DNA of 64,000 bases from positions 9,183,049 to 9,247,048 of the forward strand of contig CM030714.1 in the NCBI GenBank assembly GCA_017979445.1, in the 5' to 3' direction. This stretch comes from Akebia trifoliata. Lineage: Eukaryota > Streptophyta > Magnoliopsida > Ranunculales > Lardizabalaceae. Positions 1 to 11,535 of this stretch are shown one piece after another (the first letter of the stretch is position 1; each line of letters starts with the position of its first letter). Made by a program: the position numbers and the translations under genes. Below the pieces are notes generated by a model. It searched no databases. It was not told the origin of the DNA and saw nothing but the letters and a program-made list of their open reading frames with translations.

Positions 1-940
1 TCATTCAATTAAATGGAAAAGAGTCTAAAACATTTTAATTGGAAAATTGTATTGACGGAGAAAGAGAAATAATGTTAATTGGTGTGTACTATTGATGGAT
101 TGATGATTAATTGGTACAAGTATGCTTCGCCCCCGATGAAGGACGACAGATGACCATAAGTGCTAGGGGTGCAACTTGGTCCGGTTCAAATCGAGAATCG
201 AATCGAACCGATAGCTTTGGGGTGGTTTGGTTTGGTTTGAAACAAACTGCAGTTCGGTTCTGGATTACGAAAATGGAGAACCGATCAATTTGATTCGGAT
301 CTCGGATCAAGCTTGTATAGAACCGAACCAAACCGAGAATCGAACCCCTATGCAATAAATAAATATATATGTATATAATAATTATTATGAATTATTTGAA
401 GAGTTAGTACATAGATTAGTGATCTTTCATGGATAGATTTGTGATTTATTATATGAAATTTCATGTTTATTTTTTCATTAAAAATATTACTTATAATTTA
501 TAAAATATTTACAATCCGTGGAACCGAATCGAACCAAACCGACTTTAATTTGGTTTGGTTCTGGTTCTTATTTAGTGGAACCGACCTATGTCGGTTCAGT
601 TCTAATTTGACCTCAAACCGAACCGAACCGAACCAAGTTGCACCCCTAATAAGTGCTATTGTATTGCAAAGAAAGATATAAAATATGACAGACCTATTAA
701 CAATGGAGGGACTATTAAGGACCAAACTAAAGAATTTTAAATAACAAAAGATATTTAAAAATATATTTTATTTTCCTCTTTTTCTCATATTAATGACAAG
801 TACATTGGACACCCTTTTATAAAAAATTTTTGTTGGAGGTGTATCCTTATTTTAAGGATTACACTCTTACAAGATATGAGATTGAGATATATGAGTATAG
901 ATTCTAGGAGGGATTGGGTCATTCATCAGACATTGAGATG
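1..940. repeat. Duplicated block, paralogous to 15903-16340
   Basis: Apart from the MITE at 164-648, this stretch matches 15,903-16,340 almost base for base. Shared parts include the opening TCATTCAATTAAATGG and the later TAATGACAAGTACATTGG and GATTCTAGGAGGGATTGG. It lies where the 3' LTR of the neighbouring minus-strand copia element would be expected, but it does not resemble the 5' LTR at 5301-5489, so its identity as an LTR is open. Short ORFs here look spurious. Confidence 0.75.
164..648. mobile_element. Non-autonomous hAT-type MITE, 485 bp
   Basis: The element begins TAGGGGTGCAACTTGG and ends with the inverted copy CCAAGTTGCACCCCTA. It is flanked by the perfect 8-bp direct repeat ATAAGTGC at 156-163 and 649-656. 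The paralogous block at 15,903-16,100 carries a single ATAAGTGC (16,055-16,062) with nothing inserted, so filled and empty sites are both in this window. An 8-bp target duplication and a TAGGGGTG terminus fit the hAT superfamily. The interior is rich in GGTTCGGTT/AACCGAACC words and has no credible coding region. Confidence 0.9.
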
Positions 941-1448
941 GTAAGGTGAATTGTGTAGTTGGTTTGGAACCCAATGACTTGGACCATTAGATTCTTGATC
1001 TTCTGTACTACCCCTCAAATTGGAATGAGGTCGAGACCACAAGCTAATTTTATCTCTTAATTCAAGAAATAATGCTTTAGATAGTGGTTTGGTAAGAATG
1101 TCAACAAGTTGAAGATGTGATGTGACGAAATGCGTTACCAAGATCCAAGAACCACTTTCTCTCTAACAAAATGATAGTTAATCTCAATATGCTTTTTGCA
1201 AGGATAAAAAATGGGCCGGGATTGACGATCATGTAGAGAGCACTCATATTATTATAAAAGAGAATGGACGGTTGAGAAAGAGCAACTCCAAGATCACGGA
1301 GAATGAAAGACAACCAAGTGAGTCTGGCTGTTGTAGAAGCCATGGCCCAATACTTTGCTTCGGCACTGGAGCGAGTAATTGTAAGTTGCTTTTTAGCATT
1401 CCAAGAGAGACAATTCGAACCAAGAAAGGTGCAATAACTTGAAGTCAA
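926..1448 (-). pseudogene. copia RNase H remnant
   Basis: Two overlapping minus-strand frames together give the copia RNase H. The upstream one contains NCLSWNAKKQLTITRSSAEA, which is the family's strand plus the catalytic Glu of SSAEAKY. The downstream one contains HFVTSHLQLVDILTKPL, matching the usual C-terminal V(A)DILTKPL motif. They are in different frames, so at least one frameshift has occurred. The frame ends close to the polypurine-like stretch, as expected for the 3' end of a copia pol gene. Confidence 0.85.
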
Positions 1449-1640
1449 ACACCGAGAGGTGGGGCATCCAGCCCAATCTGCATCACAGAACGCATATAGA
1501 TCAGGTGAGCTTTTGGAAAGAATGCGAAAGCCACAATTTAGTATGCCTCAAACATAATGCAAGATGTGTTTGACCAATTGAAAATGACAACAGTTGGTTG
1601 GTTCATGTATTGACACATTGTATTGACTGAATATGAGAGG

Positions 1641-2844
1641 TTAGGCTGAGTCATAGTAAGGATTGACTGAATATGAGAGGTTAGGCTGAGTCATGGTAAG
1701 GTATTGTAAATGACCCACAATACTTCGATAAAGAGTAGGATCAGAAAATAAGTCATTGGAACTACAAATATAACGCTCCTTAACAACCATAGGAGTAGAT
1801 ATGCTCTTACATGAGTCCATATTTGCTCGATGAAGAAGATCTTGTGCATATTTGTATTGAAATAAGAAAAGTCCATTTGTAGTATGATGAAACTTGATGC
1901 CCAAAAAATAAATGTAACAAGTCAAGATCTTTCATGGAGAATGTTAGACTAAGAGTGTGGACGAAGTCATCAATGAGTGAGGTATTATCTCCTGCAAGTA
2001 TAATATCATCCCTGTATAAAAGTAAGACCATTATAAATCTACCATGCCTATATATAAAGAGAGAAGAGTCCGCAACACTGCAAAAGAGGCCATATCCAAG
2101 GAGAAATGTATTGAAACGATCAAACCATGCCTGTGGGGCTTGTTTGAGTTCATAGAGGACACGTTTAAGGCGACACACTACATGAGCATGATATGAATCA
2201 ATAAAACCTGGACATATAAATAGGTTCTTATAGGTTCCCATGAAGGAATGCATTTTTAATGTCTAATTGACGAATGTGCCATCCTTTTACAGTAACAACA
2301 GTAAGAACAGCATGAATGCTTCAAGGTGTAATGTCAAGACTGAATGTTTCAGAGAAATCAATACCTTCTTGTTGATTATACCATTTAACAACTAATCGGG
2401 CCTTAAGACATTCTAAACAACTATCAGCTCATAACTTAGTTTGAATACCCAATGACATCTCACAATATTCATCGATGGGGACCTAGGGACAAGATCCCAA
2501 GTGTGATTATGTATAAGGGCTTGCATTTCTTCCATCATGACATGCTTCCAACCATCATGTTTCAGGGCCGACTTGACTGTCTTAGGTTCAAGGGGAATGT
2601 GAGAGGTGAGAAGAGTATACTTGGGATTTGGTTTAAAAGTACCCACCTTGCTTCTAGTAACCATAGAGTGAGATGATGGAAGAGAAGGCGGATTGGGAAG
2701 GGAAATGGTATCATAAGAAATAGGAATAGTTGTAGAATGATTAGGAATGGGACTATTGGTTGGTGATGGTTGGATTGGTTGGTTGGTTGGGTAAGATGTG
2801 TTGAGGAATGTCATAATGAGGGTTTGGTTCAATGGGATGGTCAA
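1641..2844 (-). pseudogene. copia reverse transcriptase remnant
   Basis: Three minus-strand frames cover the domain. The N-terminal part (2413-2844) has HDGWKHVMMEEMQALIHNHT followed by WDLVPRSPS. The middle part (1807-2253) has KRVLYELKQAPQAWFDRF and the catalytic region LLLYRDDIILAG. The C-terminal part (1641-1925) has YFLGIKFHHTTNGLFLFQ. The active-site box normally reads YVDD; here it is YRDD, with a charged residue in place of the hydrophobic one, on top of the frameshifts. The copy looks inactive. Confidence 0.88.
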
Positions 2845-2859
2845 CCGATGGGGTTGGAA

Positions 2860-3860
2860 TTACTTTAAAATTAGGTAGGTGTTAATTAGCTTGGGAGAAA
2901 ATAGGTGAAAAGGTTTGGAGAACTGAACTAGTGATGATAGGTAGTTCATTAGATGAGGAAGGTGGACCAATGATGGTATAGATAGGTGAGTTTCAAGGAT
3001 CAACCCACTCATTGAAGGTAAAGAAATCATCATTTTGATCAACATTAGAAGTGAGTTGAGCAAAAGAAAAATTATTTTCACTGAAGACAACATGACGTGA
3101 GATATACATTCTACCCGTAGTGTGATGAAGGCATCGATAACCTTTGTGTTTATCACTATACCCAAAGAAAAATACACGGCAAGGATCGAGGCTCAAATTT
3201 ATTTGTTGTATAGTTACGTAAATATGGGAAGCAACAAGAGCCAAATACGCATAGTGTAGTATAACTCGGTCTTTCCTAAAACAAGGTAGTGTACGGGCAA
3301 GCCATATTCAAAGTCGGTGATGGAAGTCAATTTATGAGAAAAAAATGCCATAGAGAATGCCTTTACCCAATACTGTTTTGAAACCCCAGCGTTATACATG
3401 GCAAGGCCCAATTCTATCACATGTCAATGTTTGCGCTCCGTTATACCATCTTGTTGAGGTGTACCTGGGGAAGATAATTGATGGATGATACCACATTCAG
3501 TCAAATGATTTAAGAATTCCATTTTTGAATAGTCGCCACCTCCATCTGATTGAAAAATCTTAATTTTTCGATCAAGTTGTGGTTCAACCATTTTGTGAAA
3601 AATGAGAAAATACTAAAAAAAATCAGATTTTCTCTTTAACAGATAAAATCAACTATATTGAGAGAAATCATCAACAAAAACAATATAATATTGAAAACCT
3701 TGAATTGAAGTAATAGGAGCAACTCCCCACAAATCACAATGAACTCTATTTAGTAGTTTCATAGACTGATTAGTAGATGCAAAGAAAGGTAATTTTGCAT
3801 TCTTACTCAATTGACAACTTGTGCACATCGCACTTGATTTATTATTAACAGAAATTTACC
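2860..3860 (-). pseudogene. copia integrase and post-integrase remnant
   Basis: The minus-strand frame at 2993-3244 contains FGYSDKHKGYRCLHHTTGRM followed by YISRHVVFSENNF, the conserved segment just C-terminal to the copia integrase core. The frame at 3214-3420 corresponds to the late integrase core. Further right, to about 3860, broken frames match the catalytic core region, including a bias for small frames with stops. Identification rests on these motifs and the gene order. It is clearly nonfunctional. Confidence 0.75.
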
Positions 3861-4079
3861 CATTATTTTTAGAAATGTAAGCACTCACTATTGCGGATGT
3901 TCAAGTCGTTGGTGCCACACATCTGCACTAGTAGTCCGAAATTGATTAGAAAAGTAAGCTTCCTAGTGCGTACCATCCAAAGCTTAGAGACCACCACATT
4001 TATTCCCCGATGCCAATATCTGATTTGTTCATGTGCCCTTGATTTGAAAATCATCACCATTAAATACAAAATAGCAAAG

Positions 4080-4340
4080 CTAATCAGTATTCATCTGAGA
4101 TACAGATAGTAAGCTCTTTTTAATATTAGGTACGACTTGCGCATTACGTAAGGGAAGAGATGTAGTACCACTAGAAAATTTTCCTTTCCCAACATGAGAA
4201 ATATGCAGGCGTTTTTCATTTCCAATCATAACATAATCAATTCCAACGTAAGGAATTAAATTTGTAAGTATACCTGCATTTTCAGTGATATGAGCAGATG
4301 CTCCAGTTAGGGAAACCAATTGGCATCTTGAGTATTGGAA
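4080..4340 (-). pseudogene. copia protease / GAG-pre-integrase remnant
   Basis: The minus-strand frame reads LTGASAHITENAGILTNL near its start, corresponding to the aspartic protease motif that normally reads D-S/T-G-A-S-x-H. The catalytic Asp is replaced by Leu. It continues through HISHVGKGKF and PNIKKSLLSVSQ, the usual run into the GAG-pre-integrase domain. Loss of the active-site Asp makes this protease dead independently of the later frame breaks. Confidence 0.85.
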
Positions 4341-4632
4341 ACTTGCATTGCAACTAGAGCTTATGGAATATCTTCAGCTTGAAAGCTATTATTAAAGTAA
4401 TGCCCACAATGGAGAGCATCATGATCACTCTTTTTGCAAATCTAGCATGTTATAATGATATTATATGTACGATTTTGAAGAGGATGTGCATTGTGTTGGC
4501 CAGAAAATTTAGTGTTTTCTTGTTGGTTGTTGAACTTTTGACCTGTTTGGGGAAAACCCAGCCCCTAGAGGTAAATGATCATCCTCTGCCTCTAGTAGAA
4601 AGGCCTCTCCCCCTAACATTGGTTCTCCCAGA

Positions 4633-5250
4633 TTATTGACTATAGAACGTCATAGAAGGGTTGGGAATCTCGATTTGATATTCCTTATTTCTCAATTCAT
4701 GGCTTTGAAGCAAGGAAATCAAGTCGGAATAAGAGGGAACAAAGGATTTTAACATCGTTGTAGCAAGTGATTCATATTTAGAACCAAGTCCACTAAGGAC
4801 CCAAAAGACCTTATTTTGGTCAGAAGCTGGTTTGCCAATGGCATTCAATTTATCACATATTGATTTGAATGCGCTCAAATATTCAAAAAGAGATGATGTA
4901 CCCTTCTTTAGATTGTGCATCTTTGACAATAATTCAAATTCTCAAGCTTGAGAGTTTTGTGCAAAGGCATTTTCCAATGCATGCCATACTTGGTGTGAGG
5001 TTTTTAAACCTACAATCAGACCAAAAACATGTTTTGAGAGAGTTTCGGTGATCCATGCTTTCACAAGTCGATCAGTGCGAATCCATTACATTCTGGATTA
5101 GGAAGTCCTTCATCAGCAGATTCCACTTCTCAATTTTGACATTGGTGTCCCTCCAATATATGTGTTTCCCACGGTAGAAAGTTGTGTGATAATTGGGAGA
5201 TAAAAAGTTAGCAACATTGAGATGAGATGGATATGGGTATTTAGACTCCA
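4633..5250 (-). pseudogene. copia gag remnant (UBN2-type)
   Basis: The clearest frame (4633-4929) contains LKKGTSSLFEYLSAFKSICD and VLSGLGSKYESLATTML, typical of the plant copia gag (UBN2/Retrotran_gag) domain. The upstream part of gag continues to about 5250 in another frame and ends near an ATG preceding the primer binding site. The parallel fragment at 20,081-20,323 preserves the part that is broken here. Frameshifts rule out a functional capsid protein. Confidence 0.85.
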
Positions 5251-5284
5251 TTGAATGATGAAAAAGTGATTATTTTGACTTCTT

Positions 5285-5292
5285 TGATACCA
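5285..5292 (-). other. Primer binding site of copia element
   Basis: On the minus strand the bases read TGGTATCA, the start of the sequence complementary to the 3' end of initiator tRNA-Met used by most plant copia elements. It lies eight bases inside the LTR end, and the gap is filled by a TA run. Confidence 0.75.
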
Positions 5293-5300
5293 TATATATA

Positions 5301-5489
5301 TGGAAGAATGAGATATTATTGATTCTCTTAGAAAATAATTACAATAACCCTAATAGGGTTTTATAGAAATCAAACTATATCTAGAGATAAACTCTATCCC
5401 TAATTGATCTCAACCAAATCAATCTAACCCTATTTAATCTCAATAGATATGATCCGGTGTACCGTAGTACACCATATTGTAATCCAACA
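5301..5489 (-). repeat. 5' LTR of copia element
   Basis: This is a 189-bp segment with TG...CA ends; the minus strand begins TGTTGGATTACAATATGG, a common copia LTR start. It adjoins the primer binding site. A deleted paralogue (20,581-20,726) shares both its termini and its outer flank, so the insertion preceded the segmental duplication. Confidence 0.75.
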
Positions 5490-5499
5490 TAACTAATTA

Positions 5500-7560
5500 C
5501 TCCAACACAAACAACTCATTTTCCTTCCTTCAAATTCATTAACAAAGAACAATAGAAAAAGAATGAGTACTATTGATGCTTCTTCCAATCATAAAGAACA
5601 ATATATATATACATATATACAAAAGCTTTTTCCCCTTGATAACCTCCTCAAGAAGAGTAAGTCAAGATTTCAAAACCCTACAAAACTATGAATTCCTTTG
5701 GGCCACTCTCTAGGGTCTGCTTGACCCTCGACTCAACCATTTGCATGTAGGACCTTCTGAGTGGGTGGTGTGTGTGACATGGGATTAGTCTCACCCGAAT
5801 GGTGGGGATATCCACAATAAGCAAAAAAAAAATAAATAAAACTTTTTCCCCAAATCTCACCAACATAGCATGCACACTTGAATTGGCAACCATCATGTCA
5901 TTTCAGTACTCTGATTTATTAATTCTCATGGTAGATTTTTCCTTGAATCACACCAAGAATTAATAGACAAGTGTTCCGACATGAGAAAGGTGCTCAAAGA
6001 TATAATAATGGACGTACATAAATTAAAGAAATTGAATTTGAACAAATAAATCAACGATAACTTACAATTGCAAACACTAAAAATACCCTGTTGTTTTGGG
6101 GTCTCCTAATCCATTTTAAGGGAAAATTTGAAAACTTCTCATCTCCAACATGCTGACGCCCAAACTATATGATATTCAATCATCATTTAGAGGAATGTTA
6201 ACCTCATTTTAGAGCTTGATTCTTCTTTAATTGAGAGTGGGTTGAAAGGTGCAAATCTTGCTTAGAAACTCTAGAACTGGTTGGTGGAGATGAAAGGGGT
6301 TCTTTGAACCTCTTTATGGCATGTTCAACATACTTAGCGAGAGGGAAGCTCCATAGCAGATTCTTTGGCAAATTTTTCCATTGAGATTTGAGAGACAGAC
6401 CTCTTGTTCTTTTGATTGTGTTTCAGAGCTTTCTATTGATGCAAGAATGACTTTTGGAGTGATAAAACTGAATTCCCAAAGATTCAAATTGTATCTTAAT
6501 CTGGGTTCATCCTGTACATTCTCCTTTTTAATATGTGCTCTTTTGTTGGCTTAGCAAAAATATATATAGGGAAGCATTCAGAGGCCCTAACGAGAGCCGA
6601 ACATTGTGCCAAATATTTTTCAATATATGAGCTAGAAGTTTCAAAATGAATTGACTTTTTGTGAGGATGTTTCAATATGGCGAGGAGATCATCCTTACAA
6701 AAAATCAGCTTATTAAGAAACTTCTAATCGCATTAAAAATTATTTACAAATAATTGATGGTCCATGATTTTTCAACTTATATACAGGGTTTATAAGTTTC
6801 AGAATGGGCTGATTTTTTATGAGGATGATATCCTCACCATAGAGATCATCTTTACAAAAAAAGAAAAAACTAAAATAAAATAAAATAGCCCATTCCGAAA
6901 CCTCTAACCCATATATTGAAAAATATTTGGCTCCCTTTAGGTCTTAGGGCCTCCAAACATTCCCCCCTATCACATACACACACGCACACACACGTAGCCA
7001 AAGTTTGTGGACAAAGTGTGTTTGTCTTATGTGTGCCAAATTTTTTGGAAATGACTGATTTTTTTGTGAGAATGATATCTTTGGTAAAGAGATTATCCTC
7101 ACAAAAAATCAGCCAATTCTGAAATTTCTAACCCTAGTTTACAATTTGAAGATTCATGGACCATCATTTTTTACCATTAGTTTGCAAACCACTTTTCATG
7201 GGGTTAGAACTTCCAGAATGAGCTGGTTTATTTATTTATTTATTTTTATTTTTTGAGGATGATCTCAAAGGCTTTATCAACTAAGCTACGTGGCACCTGC
7301 TACAAAGACCACTTATAACTGTGTTGTACATCTCAATATCTAAACTTTTGATGCTTCTCCAAACTAACCAGTAAGCAATGCGTGAAACCGATGAGAATTT
7401 TCATATCACTCAAGCACTATTCAACCGTTTAAACTCTTCTACGACTAATTCATTAACAACAATCCCAAGCACACAAGATCCGTGAAACTGTTTTGAGAAC
7501 CACCTAAGATCAACTAATGAACTAAACTAATAATAATAAAATAACAGAAAATAGAGATAA
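5500..7560. repeat. Duplicated block A (derived from 3' side of PPR locus)
   Basis: This block recurs at 20,727-21,510 and 23,285-24,480. Part of it (about 6060-6200) also matches 36,490-36,630, just 3' of the intact PPR gene, for example in TTACAATTGCAAACAC and TCTCCTAATCCATTTTA. Apart from the PPR scrap at its right end, no coding sequence is supported. A short CA-rich microsatellite lies near 6970-6995. Confidence 0.8.
7255..7378 (-). pseudogene. 3' remnant of the PPR gene
   Basis: On the minus strand this reads SLDIEMYNTVISGLC in one frame. The intact PPR gene at 36.8-36.9 kb has SLDIDLYNKVITGLC at its last repeat. The match then decays through stops. Its position just left of an antimicrobial-peptide pseudogene mirrors 24,165-24,275 and suggests that PPR tail and peptide gene were duplicated together. 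Confidence 0.75.
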
Positions 7561-7719
7561 AAGGGTCGTTGATTGGCTCAAGTTTTATCTATGATATTGT
7601 AGAAAACTCATGCAATATCATGCATGGTGTCGTCTTACATACATACTACACATCTGTATCATATATATAGTATGATAAAAACCAGTCTCACTACACTAGT
7701 GGTATCAACGACGTGATCA

Positions 7720-7878
7720 TCAACACTTGATGAACATGATCTTCCATCCAAAGCAGTGGCACCTTCGAGTACGTTTGTCCAACTGGGTGTGCACTTTGCC
7801 CTTGCAATTGGGCTGATTGTAAAAGGTCGCAGTCTGCCCCCAGTGTACACAAACTGGAATCCTCCGTTAAGGTCGATA
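7720..7878 (-). pseudogene. MiAMP1-type antimicrobial peptide pseudogene
   Basis: The minus strand matches the C-terminal half of the intact copies at 11.5 and 34.1 kb, ending in WKIMFIKC and a TGA at 7720-7722. Two extra C residues near 7840 shift the frame compared with the copy at 11.6 kb. Beyond about 7878 the similarity to the signal peptide and first cysteines is lost. It is a truncated, frameshifted copy. Its 3' flank contains CAGTCTCACTACACTAG (7684-7700), the uninterrupted form of the site occupied by the CACTA element at 24.6-34.1 kb. Confidence 0.88.
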
Positions 7879-7959
7879 TAGGACGGAGTTGATCAGGTAA
7901 TTTTCCACAAATTGCAATAGAAGCCGACAATCGGGGCATGTTTGAACTTTGAATAATCA

Positions 7960-10400
7960 ATGATGGTCTATGACTCTATGTTAGAACTTTAAATAATCAA
8001 TAATGATAGGTGATTAAGAGAACCCCCACTCTGTATTTTTAAATTGACTGCAAACCTCTGGACTGTGGTCTTTAATTAAAGACTTAAAAAAATGTCCGAA
8101 AAGCTCCATCTTCAATTTCTTGCTATGGACTGTCAATGAGCTGGTTCAGGCCGCACTTTGATGAGCCCTAACCCATTCCTTAAGAGGGGGTTGTATCTAA
8201 GATTACCACCACCCCACCCAATTAGTATTATAGTGGGCTAAGCCCATTTTAGGCCCTGATTGATTGGGTTTGGTTAAGAGTTGATTTAAAAATTTATATT
8301 AATATTAAATTTATGTACTTTTCAAAATATTATTCGGGATTGTTTGATGCTATTTTAAATCAAGATAATGATTTAATTTTCATTATAGTTGAAAAATAGA
8401 TAGATATATGAGTAAATTTATTATTTTGTAATGTCTTTTACTTTTTTAGAAAATTATAAAACTAGCAAAATATATCAATATATGTAATAGTAACAAGCTG
8501 GTTGAACATTGTTAGACCCCTAGTTCGGCTCAAATTGAACCAACTAAATTTTTTTAAACTCGACCCTACCTTTGCAAGCTCAAAATTCAAGATCTCGAAT
8601 CAGGCCAGTTGTAAGCCAAATAGATAATCCAACTAGAAATGCCTTTTTCTTTTTTACCACCGTAAATTTTTAAAGTTATTGGAGAATCTATTTTTATTCT
8701 TTAAAATGAAAAAAAAAATTAAAAATCCATATTAAAAAATTGTTTTATTTGACAAAATCATTTGTGATTAAAACTTTCTTTATTTTAGGAGGAAAAATTC
8801 ATATTTCCTAAGGTTTAGTACATGTTTCTTAGGAAGCCGTTTCATATATGAAATCACAAGGAAAAACTTCCAAACCCTTGAGGTTCTTTTGTCTCAACTT
8901 AAGTATATTCATTTAGTTTCACTAATCGTTTTGTGTTAATCCCTCATAGAAGACCGTGGTCAAGGAGTTTGTCACTAGTTTACAAAAATAAAAGGGTCTC
9001 TCCCAAATACACAGCAAAACACAGAGGGTTATATCTAAAAAACCCTAGCGTTATTTGCATCAAGAGAATTGCATACCTCCAGTAGCATTATAAGTAAAAT
9101 ACATTTTCTTGATCATTTGTTATATGTGTGCTATTAGACTTACTGGAGTATGGGAAATGATGGGTACATCAATTAGATTCAGTTTCAGTTTCATTATTGA
9201 CTTAATCATCAATCGAACGTTTCAATGTTCTGTAACATTTTAATGCAATACTGCAGCAGGAAGTACGTTATCAATTTTTTTTAGTGGTTAGTATCCTAAA
9301 TAGCACTTTTGTAACATTTAAATTGCGATAAGGATTCGTTGATTTCGTGGTTGACACGTATGTACAATGCCAGATTTCTCACGAATGGCAAACGAATCTG
9401 ACACGTGGGGATCCAAAGAACAGATGGCAAGGCTACCTTCTCCATAGGTTTCCGTACTTTTGTTTTTTTATCCATAATTTCTAACTTTGCGACTCATATT
9501 CTTTCAATCATCAAAAACTGGTCTTAATAGTTATCCAACATCAAATTCATGAATACTAAATAGAGGTGGCAATTTTAATACGATCCGCAACCACGATTTG
9601 AAAGCGATTGCGATACGTAGTTACCGGTTTTGGGTAGGGTTGTACAAAATGCCCGATATCGGGATTCACAATTGGGATCGAAATCGGAAAAAAAAAAAAT
9701 TGGGTTCCACCCTCAAGAATCAAATCTAACTGAAACTGCGATTGAAACTTGAAATCAAACCCATAATTTTTTTAATTTTTAAAACCTCTCAAATTCAATA
9801 AATACCACTCAAATTCAAGGTGGGTGTAGAATAGGATTTTAAAAATTAAGCGTTATACCATTTTCTCACTTCTTTAATTTTGATTTAGAAAACTCTTAAG
9901 ATATGATGCTTACCCTCTCTACGTCCGATTAACTTTGACTTTAAATTAATGTTAAAATTAAAATTCTTTTTCTCAATAAGGTGATTTTCATGACTTATAC
10001 CAAAATTAATGTCTCCTTTTTTTAGAGGTACAAATCTACGTCCGATTAACTTTGACTTTAAGTTAATGTTAAAATTAAAATTCTCTTTCTCAATGAGGTG
10101 AATCTCATGACGTATAACAAAATTAATGTCTCTTTTTTTTAGGGGAATAAATCGTATTTTTAATTTTTAATTTTTAATTTTTTTTCTAAAATGATCATGT
10201 ATTTTAAGGTTATCAACTTTTATTGGAGAGAGAAGGGTGTGTTACACCTTCCCCTGACCTTATTAAACTCTTACCTAAATCTTAGGTAGATTCATTTTCT
10301 ATCCATACGAGAATCACTATTTCATCTAAAATTATAAATCTAAATTAGAATTGAACCAATGAGTTAAAAAATCGAATCAAACCAATCTGAAATGCCTTCG
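7960..10400. repeat. Duplicated blocks C and D downstream of AMP pseudogene
   Basis: About 7960-8600 matches the region upstream of the peptide gene at 11.5 kb (12,000-12,680). About 8600-9560 matches 16,678-17,515, 21,860-22,820 and 34,560-34,975. About 9560-10,400 matches 17,515-18,500 and 34,975-36,000. A shorter internal direct repeat (near 9920-10,010 and 10,030-10,130) repeats CTACGTCCGATTAACTTTGA. No gene is seen. Confidence 0.8.
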
Positions 10401-10411
10401 TTTGATTAGGT

Positions 10412-10768
10412 TTGGTTCTTGAATTGGTCCGATTCAAAGTGCACCTGTTGTATGGAATTGAGATGTCAAATAACAATTGTAGTTGTGCTTGGCTGTATAC
10501 AGAATTAGTCATAGAGGTACAACAAACAAGAATGTGTACTTCATGTATTTTTGAGTTCTACTCGAGGGAAGTCAATAGAGCTACGGATTACCTAGCAAAA
10601 CTTGGTGTTGTGATAAATGAGATTTTGAGTTTTGATGATGTATCCTCTTTTACCTCAAGAGCTCTCAAATATATTGTATGAAGATCTAATTTGTAACTAT
10701 GTTTGAATTTAATTTTGCATAAAAAGGGAGGAGTCCCTTCAACCCCAACTTACTGATAAAAAAAAGAT
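10412..10768 (+). mobile_element. 5'-truncated LINE 3' end with RNase H-like remnant
   Basis: An 89-codon frame (10,412-10,681) includes YSREVNRATDYLAKLG, resembling the C-terminal R-x-x-N-x-x-A-D-x-L-A segment of plant RNase H-like (RVT_3) domains found in LINEs. After its stop comes AGTCCCTTCAACCCC and then an A run near 10,761, typical of a LINE 3' tail. The start has no recognisable N-terminal domain. It could instead be a fragment of a host RVT_3 gene. Confidence 0.5.
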
Positions 10769-11535
10769 GGCTGAATCGCTCAACTTTGATGAAGATGATA
10801 TTCCACTCATAGAAATGATCCATGTAAAAAATTCTCTTCCTGGATATTCCAACAACATTAATATACGACCTAGAAATTTTCTAACTTATTCTTTTTTCTG
10901 ATAAAATAGGTCTGGATGAAATGATCTTTAATTTGGTGATGGTGATCTCCATGGTAAAGACATTATTATATATTCCAGGGGGGAAAAAGTTGATGTCTTT
11001 TCCAAGAAGTCATTTTTCCAAAAATTGATGTCTATTTCAAGAAAAAAAAGTTAGGTCTAGACTTTTTTTTTGTAGTAGTGATGAAAATTATATATTCTTA
11101 AGATATCACACGATGCATGAAAAAACTTGACACAAACACTTAGTTGCTCCTCTTACCTACAACCAAACTTATGGCTGAGATGTTAGGAAAAACACGGGTT
11201 TCCTAGGAATCCATTCCTTTAGAATTCATATATAGGGATATAATTTTCCTTATGAAATATCATGTAATTTACCAGATAGGAACTCTTTTAGAACCATCCC
11301 AAGCACACATGATCCATAAACCTTTTTAAGAACCACCTGAGATCAACTTTAAAACTAAGAAAAAAAACAGAAAATAGAATTAAAAGGGTTGACTGGCCCA
11401 AGTTTTATTTAATATATTTTAGACAACTCATGCAATATCATGCATGTTGTCTTCTTATTACATACATACTACACATCTGTTTTATATATAGTATGATAAA
11501 GACCAGTCTAGTTATATCGACTATCAACTACGTGA

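Larger units (their letters stand above)
926..5489 (-). mobile_element. Degenerate Ty1/copia LTR retrotransposon
   Basis: Reading right to left on the minus strand the order is LTR, primer binding site, gag, protease, integrase, reverse transcriptase, RNase H. Integrase before reverse transcriptase is the Ty1/copia order. Every domain is broken by frameshifts and stops, so it cannot encode a working polyprotein. Only the 5' LTR is recognisable; a polypurine-like TTTGAGGGG (minus strand, near 1012-1020) marks the 3' side, but no matching LTR follows. Two internally deleted copies lie at 15.9-16.7 kb and 19.9-20.7 kb. Confidence 0.9.

Noticed and set aside
111..725. Several ORFs of 60-82 codons around 107-725 on both strands
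   Set aside because: They lie in or across the hAT MITE, mirror each other on opposite strands because of the GGTTCGGTT repeats, and have no domain.
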